Shown: one piece after another, positions 48,695-58,251 of the stretch
How positions within the stretch are numbered: position 1 is the stretch's first letter
Layout: every line of letters begins with the position of its first letter
Assembly: GCF_001612555.1 (NCBI RefSeq)
Contig: NZ_CP015110.1
Span: 310,001 to 374,000 of the forward strand
Source: Acinetobacter sp. TGL-Y2
Lineage (GTDB): Bacteria > Pseudomonadota > Gammaproteobacteria > Pseudomonadales > Moraxellaceae
Reading direction: 5' to 3'
Length of the DNA: 64,000 nucleotides
Position numbers and translations under genes: made by a program
Notes under the pieces: model-generated
Told to the model about the DNA's origin: nothing
Database searches by the model: none
The model's input: the letters and a program-made list of their open reading frames with translations, nothing else

Positions 48695-48696
48695 TC

Positions 48697-49650
48697 ATGA
48701 AGCAGCAATTTGGTTTTACACTTGTTGAACTGATGATTTCCATGGTAATAGGACTGCTCATTACGGCCGCAGCCATACAGCTTTATATTACTGCTCAAAA
48801 AAATATAGCCATACAACAAGGTGCAGCTAACTTACAAAATAGTGCCAGTTTTGGTTTGGAATATATGCTGCGTAATATACGTCTTGCCAATTTAAATTCG
48901 GGTAAACCTATTATAGATCCTTCAATATTACATGGGGGAGTTGTTTTAAATAAGGTTAATCTGAGTACAAATTCTACTTTTCAGATTACAGGGGCTGATG
49001 CAGGTAATAATTTGATGACAACTGGTAATGTTGGGCCCTCGAATTTGCAAGGGTTGAAAAGTGATCAATTGGTAATTCAATACCGTAATACTGTCAATAA
49101 TAGATATAACTGTGAGGGTACTGAAATTGCACCTAATGTATATGTGATAGAACGTTATTTTTTACGTGCAGACACTAAGGTAAATAATGACCCGAATACT
49201 GCTTTAGCTTTGGCCTGTAAGGCGACTACTTATTCCGGTGATAATGATTCTAAGCTTGATAATTTAAATGGAAATGGTGAAATTATCATTCCTCGAGTTG
49301 ATCATTTGCATATTTTACTGGGTGTAGCAAGTGATACGATTGATGCCACCAAATCACCTGCTGCAACAGGTCAGGATGGGGTGCTTGATCGTTTTGGTTA
49401 TATTAGTATTCCTGATTATTTAGCTTTAGTGAATAAGCCTCAGATTGTGTCTCTGCAATTGGGAATGTTAGTTCGCTCACCTGATAGAGTTGGGAATAAC
49501 GGCTCTGTTGATCCAAATAAAAGCTACCAGATTTTTGGTCTGAATAAACCCTTAATTGCTAATAGTAAGAATAATTTATATATGAGACAAGTCGTAACTC
49601 AAACAGTTGCGCTAAGAAATGGGTTTGGTATTCAGGAGCTTCCGCGATGA
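48697..49650 (+). CDS. pilW: Type IV minor pilin PilW, operon 2
   Basis: A 317-residue prepilin, leader MKQQFG then FTLVELMISMVIGLLITAAA. It keeps LQNSASFGLEYMLRNIRLAN and IPRVDHLHILLGV, clearly homologous to the operon 1 copy but about 40 residues shorter. The stop overlaps pilX by 4 bases, as in operon 1. Confidence 0.87.
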   Translation: MKQQFGFTLVELMISMVIGLLITAAAIQLYITAQKNIAIQQGAANLQNSASFGLEYMLRNIRLANLNSGKPIIDPSILHGGVVLNKVNLSTNSTFQITGADAGNNLMTTGNVGPSNLQGLKSDQLVIQYRNTVNNRYNCEGTEIAPNVYVIERYFLRADTKVNNDPNTALALACKATTYSGDNDSKLDNLNGNGEIIIPRVDHLHILLGVASDTIDATKSPAATGQDGVLDRFGYISIPDYLALVNKPQIVSLQLGMLVRSPDRVGNNGSVDPNKSYQIFGLNKPLIANSKNNLYMRQVVTQTVALRNGFGIQELPR

Positions 49651-50393
49651 AAGCTTTATCTACGCAGCGTGGAGCAACCTTAATCGTTGTTCTGGTCATG
49701 CTTGTTCTTTTAACCCTGATTGGAACTTGGGCAATTAGAGGAAGTTTAACTTCTTTAAATATTGCAACAAATGCTCAAGCGCAAGCTCTACTGCAACAAG
49801 CATCTGATGCCATATTCTTTAGCCTTGAAAACCAGACCTCCAATGATTTGACTTTGGCAAATATGCGGATTGGGGATGGAATGTTGGCCTATGTATTAAG
49901 GCCAGAAAATAAGGCAAAAGAACTCGTGTTTTGTATGCGCGGGGGAGATGCCAATACTTTAGAGGGGAGCCGTAATGCCAGTGTGGTCTATTGGGAAGGT
50001 ACCCAAATTAAAAATACTCAACTTGGCACGATTGGTTTTTGTAAGATTTCCCGTAAAGCAGATTTTATTAGTGGTCGTTCGGCGGTAATGACTCGCGTTG
50101 GTATTCGGGCAGATAGTTCTGGATTGGACTGGGAGCATATGTTAGAGGGAGATGATCCAATGCAATCAAAAACTCAGCAAATCCAGAAAGTAGCAGTGAA
50201 TGTGATCTCGATTATTCCAAATTTAAGTGAAAGTTCGGCAACAGATATCCAGAATTGTTTATCTAATTACACCAGTTTTTATGATTCTATGGCAACAAAC
50301 AAGACGGTAGCAGAATGCCTGAAAGAACAAAATGTTCCTTATAGTGATCAAGAAATGCAATACACCCTTAGACCTGTGAAGGGAACATCGTAG
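49647..50393 (+). CDS. pilX: Type IV minor pilin PilX, operon 2
   Basis: A 248-residue pilin-like protein, leader MKALSTQRG then ATLIVVLVMLVLLTLIGTWA. Val replaces Glu at mature position 5, as in the operon 1 copy. It shares KELVFCMRGGDANT with it. Confidence 0.85.
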   Translation: MKALSTQRGATLIVVLVMLVLLTLIGTWAIRGSLTSLNIATNAQAQALLQQASDAIFFSLENQTSNDLTLANMRIGDGMLAYVLRPENKAKELVFCMRGGDANTLEGSRNASVVYWEGTQIKNTQLGTIGFCKISRKADFISGRSAVMTRVGIRADSSGLDWEHMLEGDDPMQSKTQQIQKVAVNVISIIPNLSESSATDIQNCLSNYTSFYDSMATNKTVAECLKEQNVPYSDQEMQYTLRPVKGTS

Positions 50394-50406
50394 AGGAGTT
50401 TCAATA

Positions 50407-53400
50407 ATGAAAAATATAGAAAATAAAATGGATATGACACCATTTCCCAAAAAAACGATGGTCTCCAAATTTAAGGTGGCAGGAATTTGCGCAGCATTAA
50501 CGACATTATTATGTAGTGTATTACCGACCAGTTACGCCAGCGATATTGAGATTTATAAAGTTCCTGAAGATAGTGTGGGTAATACTACGCTGATGATGAT
50601 GCTGGATTTGTCGGGAAGTATGGGGTATGGAGTAGGATACAATAATACATCCATGAGTATTCAAGAGGATTATAGTGTAGTGAGTGCTAATGGCACTTTA
50701 ATCTCAGGGGTTTGTCACGGTTCTAGAGATAATGTTAAATCAGATACAACCACGACCTCTTATTATACTCGTTATTATTGTGAAGTTCCTTCAAGTACTT
50801 CAAATCAAAAAGTAACAGGGTATTGGTATCCAAATGTAACTGATCCAGATAGAAAATGGGTGGCAGGTTGTGAGGCTCAAAAGAATGCAGCGGAAGGAGT
50901 TACAGGCTACCGTTGTTACGACCGCTTAACTCGATTAAAAGATGGTTTGCGTCAGGTACTTGAGGGAACAGCAACTGTGCCGCGAGTTAATGATCGTATT
51001 GTTATGGGGTTGGCAACTTTTGCCGGTAGTAATGGTTTTGTTCGTGTCCCTGCTAGACCACTCGATGAAGTAATTCGATCATATAAAGTGATGGAAACTT
51101 CTTGGGAAAATGAGGAATATCAGGAACTTGTGACGGTTGGTACTGCAATGGAAGCATATACCTTTGCGAAACCTCGTTGGATACAATATATTACTACGAC
51201 ACCAGGTAAAACATGCGAGTGGTGGCAATTTTTTTGTACTCCAACTGCACCTAGTACAAAAACTTATTATCAAACATGTACTTGGAATATGCCCACCTCG
51301 ACATGTAATTGGAGTAGTGCAACCGAAACAGTGCCTTCAGGGTTTAAAAATACATTGTCATATAATGTCTGTACACAAGGTAATAATAATACGTGTAAGG
51401 AGTTTTATGAAGATGCAACCGGGACTAGAGAAGTTCCGTTAACAGAATGGCAAACTAAAACTAGACAAGTACAAAAACAGCGTGAAGTGACTAAAAATGT
51501 AACCCAGCGTGATCTTTTACTAGAAACAATTAAAGATTTACAGGCAAATGGAGGAACACCTACACCTTATGCCTATGCTGAGGCAGCTGCTTATTTATTG
51601 GGTACGAACACCAGTATTAGTGATTATAATATCCTTTATTATCAATCCTTGGGAAATAGACGTACTGCTTCTAACAATAGAAATAATAATAGATGTACCT
51701 CTGTAATAAATAGCTATCAAAAATTTCAAAAACCAGATGGAACACCTATGATAATGCGCTGGTGTAATCATGATAACCCTAACAATTGGACACCCCCAGT
51801 AGGATCAACTAGTTTTATTTATGGACGTGATAATGGTGGTTATGATCGTGAAGTATTTTATAATGCAGGTGAGCCTGAATCCGCTACAGTATCAGATGGT
51901 GCCACCTATTCTGGCTTTTCAACCTCAGTCAGTGATTCTATAGCTAATTCTAATTATGCTACCCCTGTTTCAATAACTAGTCAAAAAACCAATACAGCTA
52001 AACGCGAATGTAGTGGTCAGGGCATTTACTTTTTGACAGACGGGCAACCGCAACCAGGGGGGTGGGCTATCGGTGATGACGGAAAGAGTGGTACGGCTTA
52101 TGCCTTGATGAAGCAAGCTCTAGGTACCAACGGTAGTGATTTTAGTTGTTCTACGAGTCCTTTAGGTAAAAGGGCAGGCTATGATACACCTGAAAATGGT
52201 TGGGCGTGTGTTGGTAAACTTGCCCAAGCCTTATTAGATCCAGCACAGAATCCAACAGGATTGAAGATTCAAACGGCAGTCGTGGGTTTTGGAAGTAGCT
52301 TTGGTGCAGGTGGTATAGAGTCTGATGACGTCAAAGATGCTAAAGACTGGGGCGTGGTTGGAGATGGGGGGTGGATCGCAGGCTCAAGTCCCGAAGATGT
52401 TTCTAACAGTATTAATAAGTTTATTAAACAGTTAAATAAAGATATACCTTCTATGAGTACCGGTTCATCGACGATTCCGCTGGATGATTTGAATCCTGCA
52501 GTTGTCCAACCTTATTCTTATTTTCCGCAGTTTGAACCTAAAGTGAATCCAGTAGAGCGTCAGCAAATCTGGTTTGGTAACCTGAAAAAATTCTATGTAG
52601 TCAATAATGGAGTTTATGCAAGCAAAACTATTAGTGATTCAAATCTGGTGGTAAAGAAAAGTAAACTACAAGATTTAGCCGATATCTGGGCCAAATCTGG
52701 AGTTAACTATCCGGAAAATATACCGATCTTTAAAAAAGGTGGTGCTCTAAGTCAGTTGCCTATAGGTTTGGGTATCAATACAAATAGCGAACTCGCCACC
52801 GCAAGAACGCTTTTGACAGACTATAGTTATGATGGTACTAAACCTGTAGCAGAACAAGTCAGTCGCAATTTAAATCTGCTTAAAATTGATTATAATTACA
52901 CAACCGATGCAAAAACAAAAACCGATAGCAAGTATTCAAGAGCTCTCATGAGTCTGCTGGGTTTTAATATTCCAAGTGACACTTCTACTACTGATCTGGA
53001 CCTTTCTACCTCTACACCTACTGTAAAGCAAATGGGGAGTGTTCTACATTCCCGACCTATCCTGATCACTCAACAAGGTAAAGCTGTTGCGGTAAAAGAC
53101 AGTACAACGGGTAAAATTAGTATTGGAAGTACAAACCGAGAGGATTATGTACTGTTTGGTTCGACCCAAGGGCTGGTACATGTCGTGAATGCCGACTCTG
53201 GTGTCGAAAAGTTTTCTTTTGTTCCTAAAGAAATTATAGAAAGCCAATCAGAAACATTTAAAAATGAAGGTGGAAGTCTGGCAGGTGGTAAAGATGCGCT
53301 TTATTATGGTATGGACGGTGAATGGACCACACATACTAACTATATTAGTAAAAGTGATGGAACTTTAACTGTAAAAGGAGCTTCTCGTACTGACTTGGAT

Positions 53401-54873
53401 GGTAATACTGAAAATCTGAGCGGTAAGCAATGGGCATATGGCGGAATGCGAATGGGTGGGCGTAGTTACTATGCACTTGATCTGACCGATATTAATAGCC
53501 CAAAAATTAAATTTCACATTGATCCAAGTACAGGCAAGGTTTATTCACAACAAACTCCTGCTGGTAAAGCCTACAGCGCAATTTCAAATATGGGACAAAG
53601 CTGGTCTAAGCCGAGTCTAGGTTATATTAACTGGCAAGGTAAACGTAGGCTCGTCATGATTGTCGGTGGCGGATATGATGCAGGTGGTAGTGATGGTGAT
53701 GGTTTGAAGGTCAATGGGATCCGTACGGGTTATGCTGGATATGAAACCTACAATTACAAACAGGAAAATGCGACTTCAACTAATAAAAAAATTGGTGCAG
53801 GTGTGTATATGTTTGATGCTGACACGGGCGACTTATTGTGGAATGCAGATTCAAGTACAAATGTAGAACTAAAATACAGCGTTGCAAGTCAGATTCGTAC
53901 CGTAGATCGCAATAATGATGGGATTATTGATCACTTATATTTTGGTGATCTTGCAGGCCAAGCTTTTAGAGTAGATTTTAAAAATGATGTTAGTTCAAAT
54001 TTTACGGCTCAAGCTACTAGGATTTTAAATTTAAATCAAAGTAATGGTACAAGTCCGCGTTTTTATACAATGCCAGCATTTACAGCTCATTACAGTGCAG
54101 GCAGTAGCACAATTCATGGTGGCAATATTGTGGTAGTTACTTTTGTTTCCGGAAACCAGAGTTCTCCACTAGTAGGTACGACAGATTCTTCACAAAAGAA
54201 AGATCCTTTAGGTCTACAATATGATGCAGCCTACGCTATTTATGACTACGATATTTATCCGAGTACAGCTGAAGGGCGTTATCCAACTTCAAATATGCAA
54301 GCACGGACTCTGGCTGCCAGTTCAGCGACAACTCCAGTATCCACTCAGCTACGCTACATCAATGGCGTTACCACTACGACTACAGTCGATAAAAATAGTG
54401 GCTGGGGTGGCTGGTATTATGTATTTAACAAGAAGTTCGATAATAGTGAAGCTGCTGCAAACATTATTAAAGGTCTGATTCCTCCCATAGCATTAGAAGG
54501 GAGTTTATATGTTACACAGTATGATGCCTCTAATAATGGTACAACTTCCAGTTGTGGTGCTGGAGTCAAAGGACATAGTTTCACACAACGTTTATGTTTG
54601 CCTACGGGGGTATGTAAGCAGGACGCTAATTATACTTATAACCTGGGTTCAGGAATTGTAACTCTAAATGTGGGTAGTTCAGATAATGATCCTGATAAAC
54701 GAAGTTTAGTGGTACCTGATCCAAATGATGTTTGTTCAGGTTCTAATTGTAGCCCGTGTAAAGGTGCAGCATGTGGAACAGGTGGAACAGGTGGAACAGG
54801 TGGGAAATTCTTAGAAACTGGCGGTTCTTTACGTTTTATTCCAAACCGATGGTATGAAAAGTATGCGCAATAA
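50407..54873 (+). CDS. pilY1: Type IV pilus tip-associated protein PilY1, operon 2, with Cys/Trp-rich insertion
   Basis: A 1488-residue secreted protein, 202 residues longer than the operon 1 copy. It has a signal sequence (about 1-45), a vWA MIDAS motif DLSGS (residue 67), and YFLTDGQPQPGG. The beta-propeller half has YVLFGSTQGLVHVVNADSG and calcium loop DRNNDGIID. Most of the extra length lies in the vWA region: residues about 250-345 form a Cys/Trp/Thr-rich block (TCEWWQFFCTPTAP, TCTWNMPTSTCNW). The C-terminus carries CSGSNCSPCKGAACG and Gly-Thr repeats. It probably forms an alternative pilus tip. Confidence 0.9.
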   Translation: MKNIENKMDMTPFPKKTMVSKFKVAGICAALTTLLCSVLPTSYASDIEIYKVPEDSVGNTTLMMMLDLSGSMGYGVGYNNTSMSIQEDYSVVSANGTLISGVCHGSRDNVKSDTTTTSYYTRYYCEVPSSTSNQKVTGYWYPNVTDPDRKWVAGCEAQKNAAEGVTGYRCYDRLTRLKDGLRQVLEGTATVPRVNDRIVMGLATFAGSNGFVRVPARPLDEVIRSYKVMETSWENEEYQELVTVGTAMEAYTFAKPRWIQYITTTPGKTCEWWQFFCTPTAPSTKTYYQTCTWNMPTSTCNWSSATETVPSGFKNTLSYNVCTQGNNNTCKEFYEDATGTREVPLTEWQTKTRQVQKQREVTKNVTQRDLLLETIKDLQANGGTPTPYAYAEAAAYLLGTNTSISDYNILYYQSLGNRRTASNNRNNNRCTSVINSYQKFQKPDGTPMIMRWCNHDNPNNWTPPVGSTSFIYGRDNGGYDREVFYNAGEPESATVSDGATYSGFSTSVSDSIANSNYATPVSITSQKTNTAKRECSGQGIYFLTDGQPQPGGWAIGDDGKSGTAYALMKQALGTNGSDFSCSTSPLGKRAGYDTPENGWACVGKLAQALLDPAQNPTGLKIQTAVVGFGSSFGAGGIESDDVKDAKDWGVVGDGGWIAGSSPEDVSNSINKFIKQLNKDIPSMSTGSSTIPLDDLNPAVVQPYSYFPQFEPKVNPVERQQIWFGNLKKFYVVNNGVYASKTISDSNLVVKKSKLQDLADIWAKSGVNYPENIPIFKKGGALSQLPIGLGINTNSELATARTLLTDYSYDGTKPVAEQVSRNLNLLKIDYNYTTDAKTKTDSKYSRALMSLLGFNIPSDTSTTDLDLSTSTPTVKQMGSVLHSRPILITQQGKAVAVKDSTTGKISIGSTNREDYVLFGSTQGLVHVVNADSGVEKFSFVPKEIIESQSETFKNEGGSLAGGKDALYYGMDGEWTTHTNYISKSDGTLTVKGASRTDLDGNTENLSGKQWAYGGMRMGGRSYYALDLTDINSPKIKFHIDPSTGKVYSQQTPAGKAYSAISNMGQSWSKPSLGYINWQGKRRLVMIVGGGYDAGGSDGDGLKVNGIRTGYAGYETYNYKQENATSTNKKIGAGVYMFDADTGDLLWNADSSTNVELKYSVASQIRTVDRNNDGIIDHLYFGDLAGQAFRVDFKNDVSSNFTAQATRILNLNQSNGTSPRFYTMPAFTAHYSAGSSTIHGGNIVVVTFVSGNQSSPLVGTTDSSQKKDPLGLQYDAAYAIYDYDIYPSTAEGRYPTSNMQARTLAASSATTPVSTQLRYINGVTTTTTVDKNSGWGGWYYVFNKKFDNSEAAANIIKGLIPPIALEGSLYVTQYDASNNGTTSSCGAGVKGHSFTQRLCLPTGVCKQDANYTYNLGSGIVTLNVGSSDNDPDKRSLVVPDPNDVCSGSNCSPCKGAACGTGGTGGTGGKFLETGGSLRFIPNRWYEKYAQ
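54773..54804 (+). repeat. Short tandem repeat in pilY1 of operon 2
   Basis: Three copies of a 9-base unit, GGAACAGGT, encode Gly-Thr-Gly repeats near the PilY1 C-terminus. Confidence 0.75.
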
Positions 54874-55399
54874 AAATTGGACCAAGCGAATATCTCAGCA
54901 GGGATTTACATTAATTGAATTAATGATTGTGATTGTAATTGTGGCAATCCTTGCCGCAATTGCAATTCCAAGTTATCAGAGCTACGCTCGAAGAGCCATA
55001 GCTGGTCAGGCACAGCAGGAAATACAAAAGCTGGCAGAGCAGTTAGAGCGTCATAAAGGTAAAAATTTTAGTTATTTAGGATTTGAACCTAGCTATCTCT
55101 ATAAAGATAATAGCGACAATATTATTGGTTATAGTACAACTAATGCGCAATTAAACCTGCCGTTAGAGAGTACAGGGGCAGCAGTTAAATATATTATTTC
55201 AATTCGGGATGGGATAAATAACACAAAACTACTAACTGATACGACTGCTTTAGGACAAAGATGGGTCATTAAAGCAGAAAGCCGGGATCCTAAAAATTTT
55301 ACCTTTCTTATGACAAGTACAGGGGTCCAGTGTAAAAATACTACTCAAGCAAATGTATCTTACACAGGGTGTGGAACTGGGGGGGAGAACACATGGTAA
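54863..55399 (+). CDS. pilE: Type IV minor pilin PilE-like, first in operon 2
   Basis: A 178-residue prepilin, [20 protein letters not shown], with [18 protein letters not shown] matching its operon 1 counterpart. The start is uncertain (ATG 54854 or 54863); both overlap the end of pilY1. The last codons contain seven G in a row that also form the ribosome site of the next gene. Confidence 0.82.
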   Translation: MRNKNWTKRISQQGFTLIELMIVIVIVAILAAIAIPSYQSYARRAIAGQAQQEIQKLAEQLERHKGKNFSYLGFEPSYLYKDNSDNIIGYSTTNAQLNLPLESTGAAVKYIISIRDGINNTKLLTDTTALGQRWVIKAESRDPKNFTFLMTSTGVQCKNTTQANVSYTGCGTGGENTW

Positions 55400-55860
55400 G
55401 AAATCGATCAGGATTTACGCTTATTGAATTAATGATTGTGGTGGCCTTAATTGCTATTCTCGCTGCCATAGCATTCCCTTCTTATCAGGAACACGTAAGA
55501 AAAACAAAACGTACAGAAGTACAAGCTGAATTAATCGATATAGCAAGCAGATTGCAGCAGTATAAATTGACCAATTTTAATTACAAAGTAAATTCAACTA
55601 CTGCGATTGATTTAACCAAGGTCGGTTTTTCTTCGACTACACCTTCATCTCAGAATGGGTTATATACAATTAATTTAAGCTTTAATACAGCAGCAACTAG
55701 TTGGATATTAAATGCTATACCTATTACAAGCGAAAGTCAGAAAAATGACGGAATAAGTTGTTTAGATGATACGGGGCAGCGTTACTGGTCTAAAGGAACA
55801 TCAACTGCAGCAGCATGTAGTAGTGCTTTAGCAGTAACCTCCAACTGGGACGGTCGCTAA
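55393..55860 (+). CDS. pilE: Type IV minor pilin PilE-like, second in operon 2
   Basis: A 155-residue prepilin, leader MVRNRSG then [39 protein letters not shown] is close to the operon 1 copy. The ATG at 55393 follows GGGGGAG and overlaps the previous stop. It ends operon 2. I saw no strong terminator before rpsP. Confidence 0.85.
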   Translation: MVRNRSGFTLIELMIVVALIAILAAIAFPSYQEHVRKTKRTEVQAELIDIASRLQQYKLTNFNYKVNSTTAIDLTKVGFSSTTPSSQNGLYTINLSFNTAATSWILNAIPITSESQKNDGISCLDDTGQRYWSKGTSTAAACSSALAVTSNWDGR

Positions 55861-55891
55861 ATATAAATTCAAAACTGTGGGTAACTTTAAT

Positions 55892-55919
55892 TTGATCTTC
55901 CTTTCAAACCAAATATAAA
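55892..55919 (+). promoter_or_regulatory. Candidate promoter of the rpsP operon
   Basis: TTGATC and TATAAA are separated by 16 bases, about 85 bases upstream of rpsP. Confidence 0.4.
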
Positions 55920-56004
55920 GTAAAATATCGCCCTCTATGAAAGGGGTTTGAAATGTGTCGATGGTCGATACAGGGATAATCCGTAAAAACTATAAGGTTC
56001 TATC

Positions 56005-56262
56005 ATGGTTGTAATTCGTCTTGCACGCGGTGGTGCTAAAAAACGTCCTTTCTATCAAGTAATTGTTACTGATAGCCGCAATGCGCGTGACGGTCGTTTC
56101 ATCGAACGTATTGGTTTCTTTAACCCTACAGCTCAAGGTAAAGCAGAAAAACTTCGTTTAGATGCTGATCGTTTTGCTCATTGGGTTTCTCAAGGCGCTC
56201 AACCGTCTGAACGTGTTGCTTCTTTAGCTGCTCAAGCTAAGAAAGCTGCAGCTGCTGCATAA
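56005..56262 (+). CDS. rpsP: 30S ribosomal protein S16
   Basis: An 85-residue protein matching S16 ([39 protein letters not shown]). It is a primary component of the 30S body and the first gene of the conserved rpsP-rimM-trmD-rplS operon. Confidence 0.96.
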   Translation: MVVIRLARGGAKKRPFYQVIVTDSRNARDGRFIERIGFFNPTAQGKAEKLRLDADRFAHWVSQGAQPSERVASLAAQAKKAAAAA

Positions 56263-56290
56263 TTTTTGCGAATTAGGTAGTAGATTGCCC

Positions 56291-56839
56291 ATGACACCAA
56301 CACAGAATGTTCCCGAAGATCGTATTCAGATTGGACAGTTACGTTCAGCATATGGATTAAATGGGTGGCTCTGGATCTATTCCAATACAGAACCTATGAG
56401 CAACATCTTTGATTATCTTCCTTGGTACATTGAGACCAAAGAAGGTTGGCAAAGTGTAGATGTAAAACGTTGGAAACCGCATGGTAAAGGCTTGGTTGTT
56501 TCGCTTAAAGGTGTGAGTGATCGCACTGGCGCAGATAGCTTGGTTGGCATGAATGTTTGGATTTCAAAATCGCAAATTCCGAAAGCAGGCATGGATGAGT
56601 TTTACTGGACAGATTTGAAAGGCTTAGTTGTATTGGGTCTAGATGATGCTGAACAAGAAGTAAACCTCGGTAAAATCCATGAAATGTTTGAGACAGGTGC
56701 AAACGATGTGATGGTGGTTCACGCAACACCAGACAGCGTTGATGCTGAAGAGCGTATGATTCCATGGCATAAAGATGTGGTACAACGTGTTGATCTTGAA
56801 GCTGGTCGTATTTACGTTAATTGGGGCGTAGATTACTAA
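56291..56839 (+). CDS. rimM: 16S rRNA processing protein RimM
   Basis: A 182-residue protein with the RimM N-terminal barrel ([20 protein letters not shown]) and the PRC-like C-terminal domain ([38 protein letters not shown]). It acts in 30S head maturation. I chose the ATG at 56291 over an in-frame TTG two codons earlier. Confidence 0.93.
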   Translation: MTPTQNVPEDRIQIGQLRSAYGLNGWLWIYSNTEPMSNIFDYLPWYIETKEGWQSVDVKRWKPHGKGLVVSLKGVSDRTGADSLVGMNVWISKSQIPKAGMDEFYWTDLKGLVVLGLDDAEQEVNLGKIHEMFETGANDVMVVHATPDSVDAEERMIPWHKDVVQRVDLEAGRIYVNWGVDY

Positions 56840-56882
56840 TCCTTTAAGGATGAACGCATTTCTGAAAATAGAGGAATCTGCG

Positions 56883-57623
56883 ATGTTTTTTGCAGTGATT
56901 ACGCTTTTTCCTGAAATGTTTGAAGCGATTACAGCCTACGGTATTAGCGGGCGTGCAGCAAAACGTGATTTGATACAAGTGACTTGTATTAATCCACGAG
57001 ATTTTGCAACGGGCAACTATAAAAGAGTGGATGAACGTCCATTTGGTGGTGGTCCGGGTATGGTGATGATGGCTGAGCCTTTGTCTCAAGCAATCAACCA
57101 TGCCAAAGAGCTTGCAGCGCAAGCAGGATGTGTTCAGGTTCCTGTGGTGTATATGTCACCGCAAGGAAAAACCTTAAATGAAACTGCGGTTAAACAATTC
57201 GTTGAATATGATGGATTGATTGTACTGTGTGGACGTTATGAAGGTGTCGATGAACGTTTAATCCAGACTTATATTGATCAGGAATGGTCAATTGGAGATT
57301 ATGTTTTATCGGGTGGCGAGCTTCCTGCGATGGTTTTATTGGACAGTATTATTCGGAGGCTTCCGAATGTCATGTCTGATGAGCAATCACACGTTCAAGA
57401 CTCATTTGTGGATGGTCTTTTAGATTGCCCGCAATATACCAAGCCAGATCATTTTGAAGGTTTGGATGTGCCTGAGGTGTTAAAATCTGGGCATCATGCA
57501 AATATTGAAAAATGGCGGTTTTTGCAACGCTATCAGCGTACACTTGAGCGCCGCCCAGAGTTGGTGGAACAAGTCGAACTGACCAAGCAGCAGAAAAAAT
57601 GGCTCAAAGATTCGAATATTTAA
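56883..57623 (+). CDS. trmD: tRNA (guanine37-N1)-methyltransferase
   Basis: A 246-residue SPOUT enzyme: [36 protein letters not shown], the knot region [19 protein letters not shown] and [20 protein letters not shown]. It methylates G37 next to the anticodon to prevent frameshifting. The ATG at 56883 has GAGG 8 bases upstream, and is preferred to an ATG 11 codons earlier. Confidence 0.95.
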   Translation: MFFAVITLFPEMFEAITAYGISGRAAKRDLIQVTCINPRDFATGNYKRVDERPFGGGPGMVMMAEPLSQAINHAKELAAQAGCVQVPVVYMSPQGKTLNETAVKQFVEYDGLIVLCGRYEGVDERLIQTYIDQEWSIGDYVLSGGELPAMVLLDSIIRRLPNVMSDEQSHVQDSFVDGLLDCPQYTKPDHFEGLDVPEVLKSGHHANIEKWRFLQRYQRTLERRPELVEQVELTKQQKKWLKDSNI

Positions 57624-57720
57624 TTTTTAAATGTTCTTTAAATCAGCTTTTTATGCATTGAAGTGGTCAAGCATAAAGAGAAAGTTAAATGGGTAACATG
57701 CGCTTTAGCCTCTATACCCC

Positions 57721-57747
57721 GCGGAGATCAGACCTCTTCTGAGCCGC
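57721..57747 (+). promoter_or_regulatory. Hairpin in the rplS leader
   Basis: GCGG pairs with CCGC and, inside, TCAGA with TCTGA around CCTCT. The hairpin ends a few bases before the rplS ribosome site. It could modulate L19 translation; this is an inference. Confidence 0.4.
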
Positions 57748-57764
57748 AATACCGGAGATACCCC

Positions 57765-58142
57765 ATGAGCGGTAAGCATCCTTTAGTACAAATTATTGAA
57801 AACGCGCAATTAAGAACTGATCTTCCTGCATTTGCACCAGGTGATACTGTTATTGTTTCTGTAAAAGTAAAAGAGGGCGATCGTGAACGTCTTCAGGCTT
57901 TTGAAGGTGTTGTGATTGCGATTAAAAACCGTGGTATCAACTCTGCGTTTACAGTTCGTAAAATCTCTAGCGGTATTGGTGTTGAACGTGTTTTCCAAAC
58001 ACATTCTCCAATCGTAGCTAAAGTTGAAGTGAAACGTCGTGGTGACGTTCGTCGCGCTAAACTTTACTACCTACGCGAATTGTCTGGTAAAGCTGCACGT
58101 ATCCGTGAAAAGTTACCAGCTCGTAAAGTTAAAGCTTCTTAA
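57765..58142 (+). CDS. rplS: 50S ribosomal protein L19
   Basis: A 125-residue protein matching L19 ([66 protein letters not shown]). It lies at the 30S-50S interface. The ATG at 57765 has GGAG upstream; the longer open frame before it is leader. Confidence 0.95.
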   Translation: MSGKHPLVQIIENAQLRTDLPAFAPGDTVIVSVKVKEGDRERLQAFEGVVIAIKNRGINSAFTVRKISSGIGVERVFQTHSPIVAKVEVKRRGDVRRAKLYYLRELSGKAARIREKLPARKVKAS

Positions 58143-58174
58143 GTTTAGGCTAAAGTTAAGTTTTATCGTGAGTT

Positions 58175-58202
58175 AAAAAATGCGCCAATCGGCGCATTTT
58201 TT
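58175..58202. terminator. Bidirectional terminator between rplS and the lipase cluster
   Basis: A perfect 12-bp stem, AAAAAATGCGCC with GGCGCATTTTTT, has loop AATC. It serves rplS on the plus strand and the first lipase gene on the minus strand. Confidence 0.92.
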
Positions 58203-58251
58203 ATTCTGACATTTTAGTCATCCACCATTTCAAAATTCATAAGTTACTAAA

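Noticed and set aside
57663..57764. N-terminal extension of L19
   Set aside because: The frame is open but the extension is unlike the family, and GGAG stands right before the ATG at 57765.
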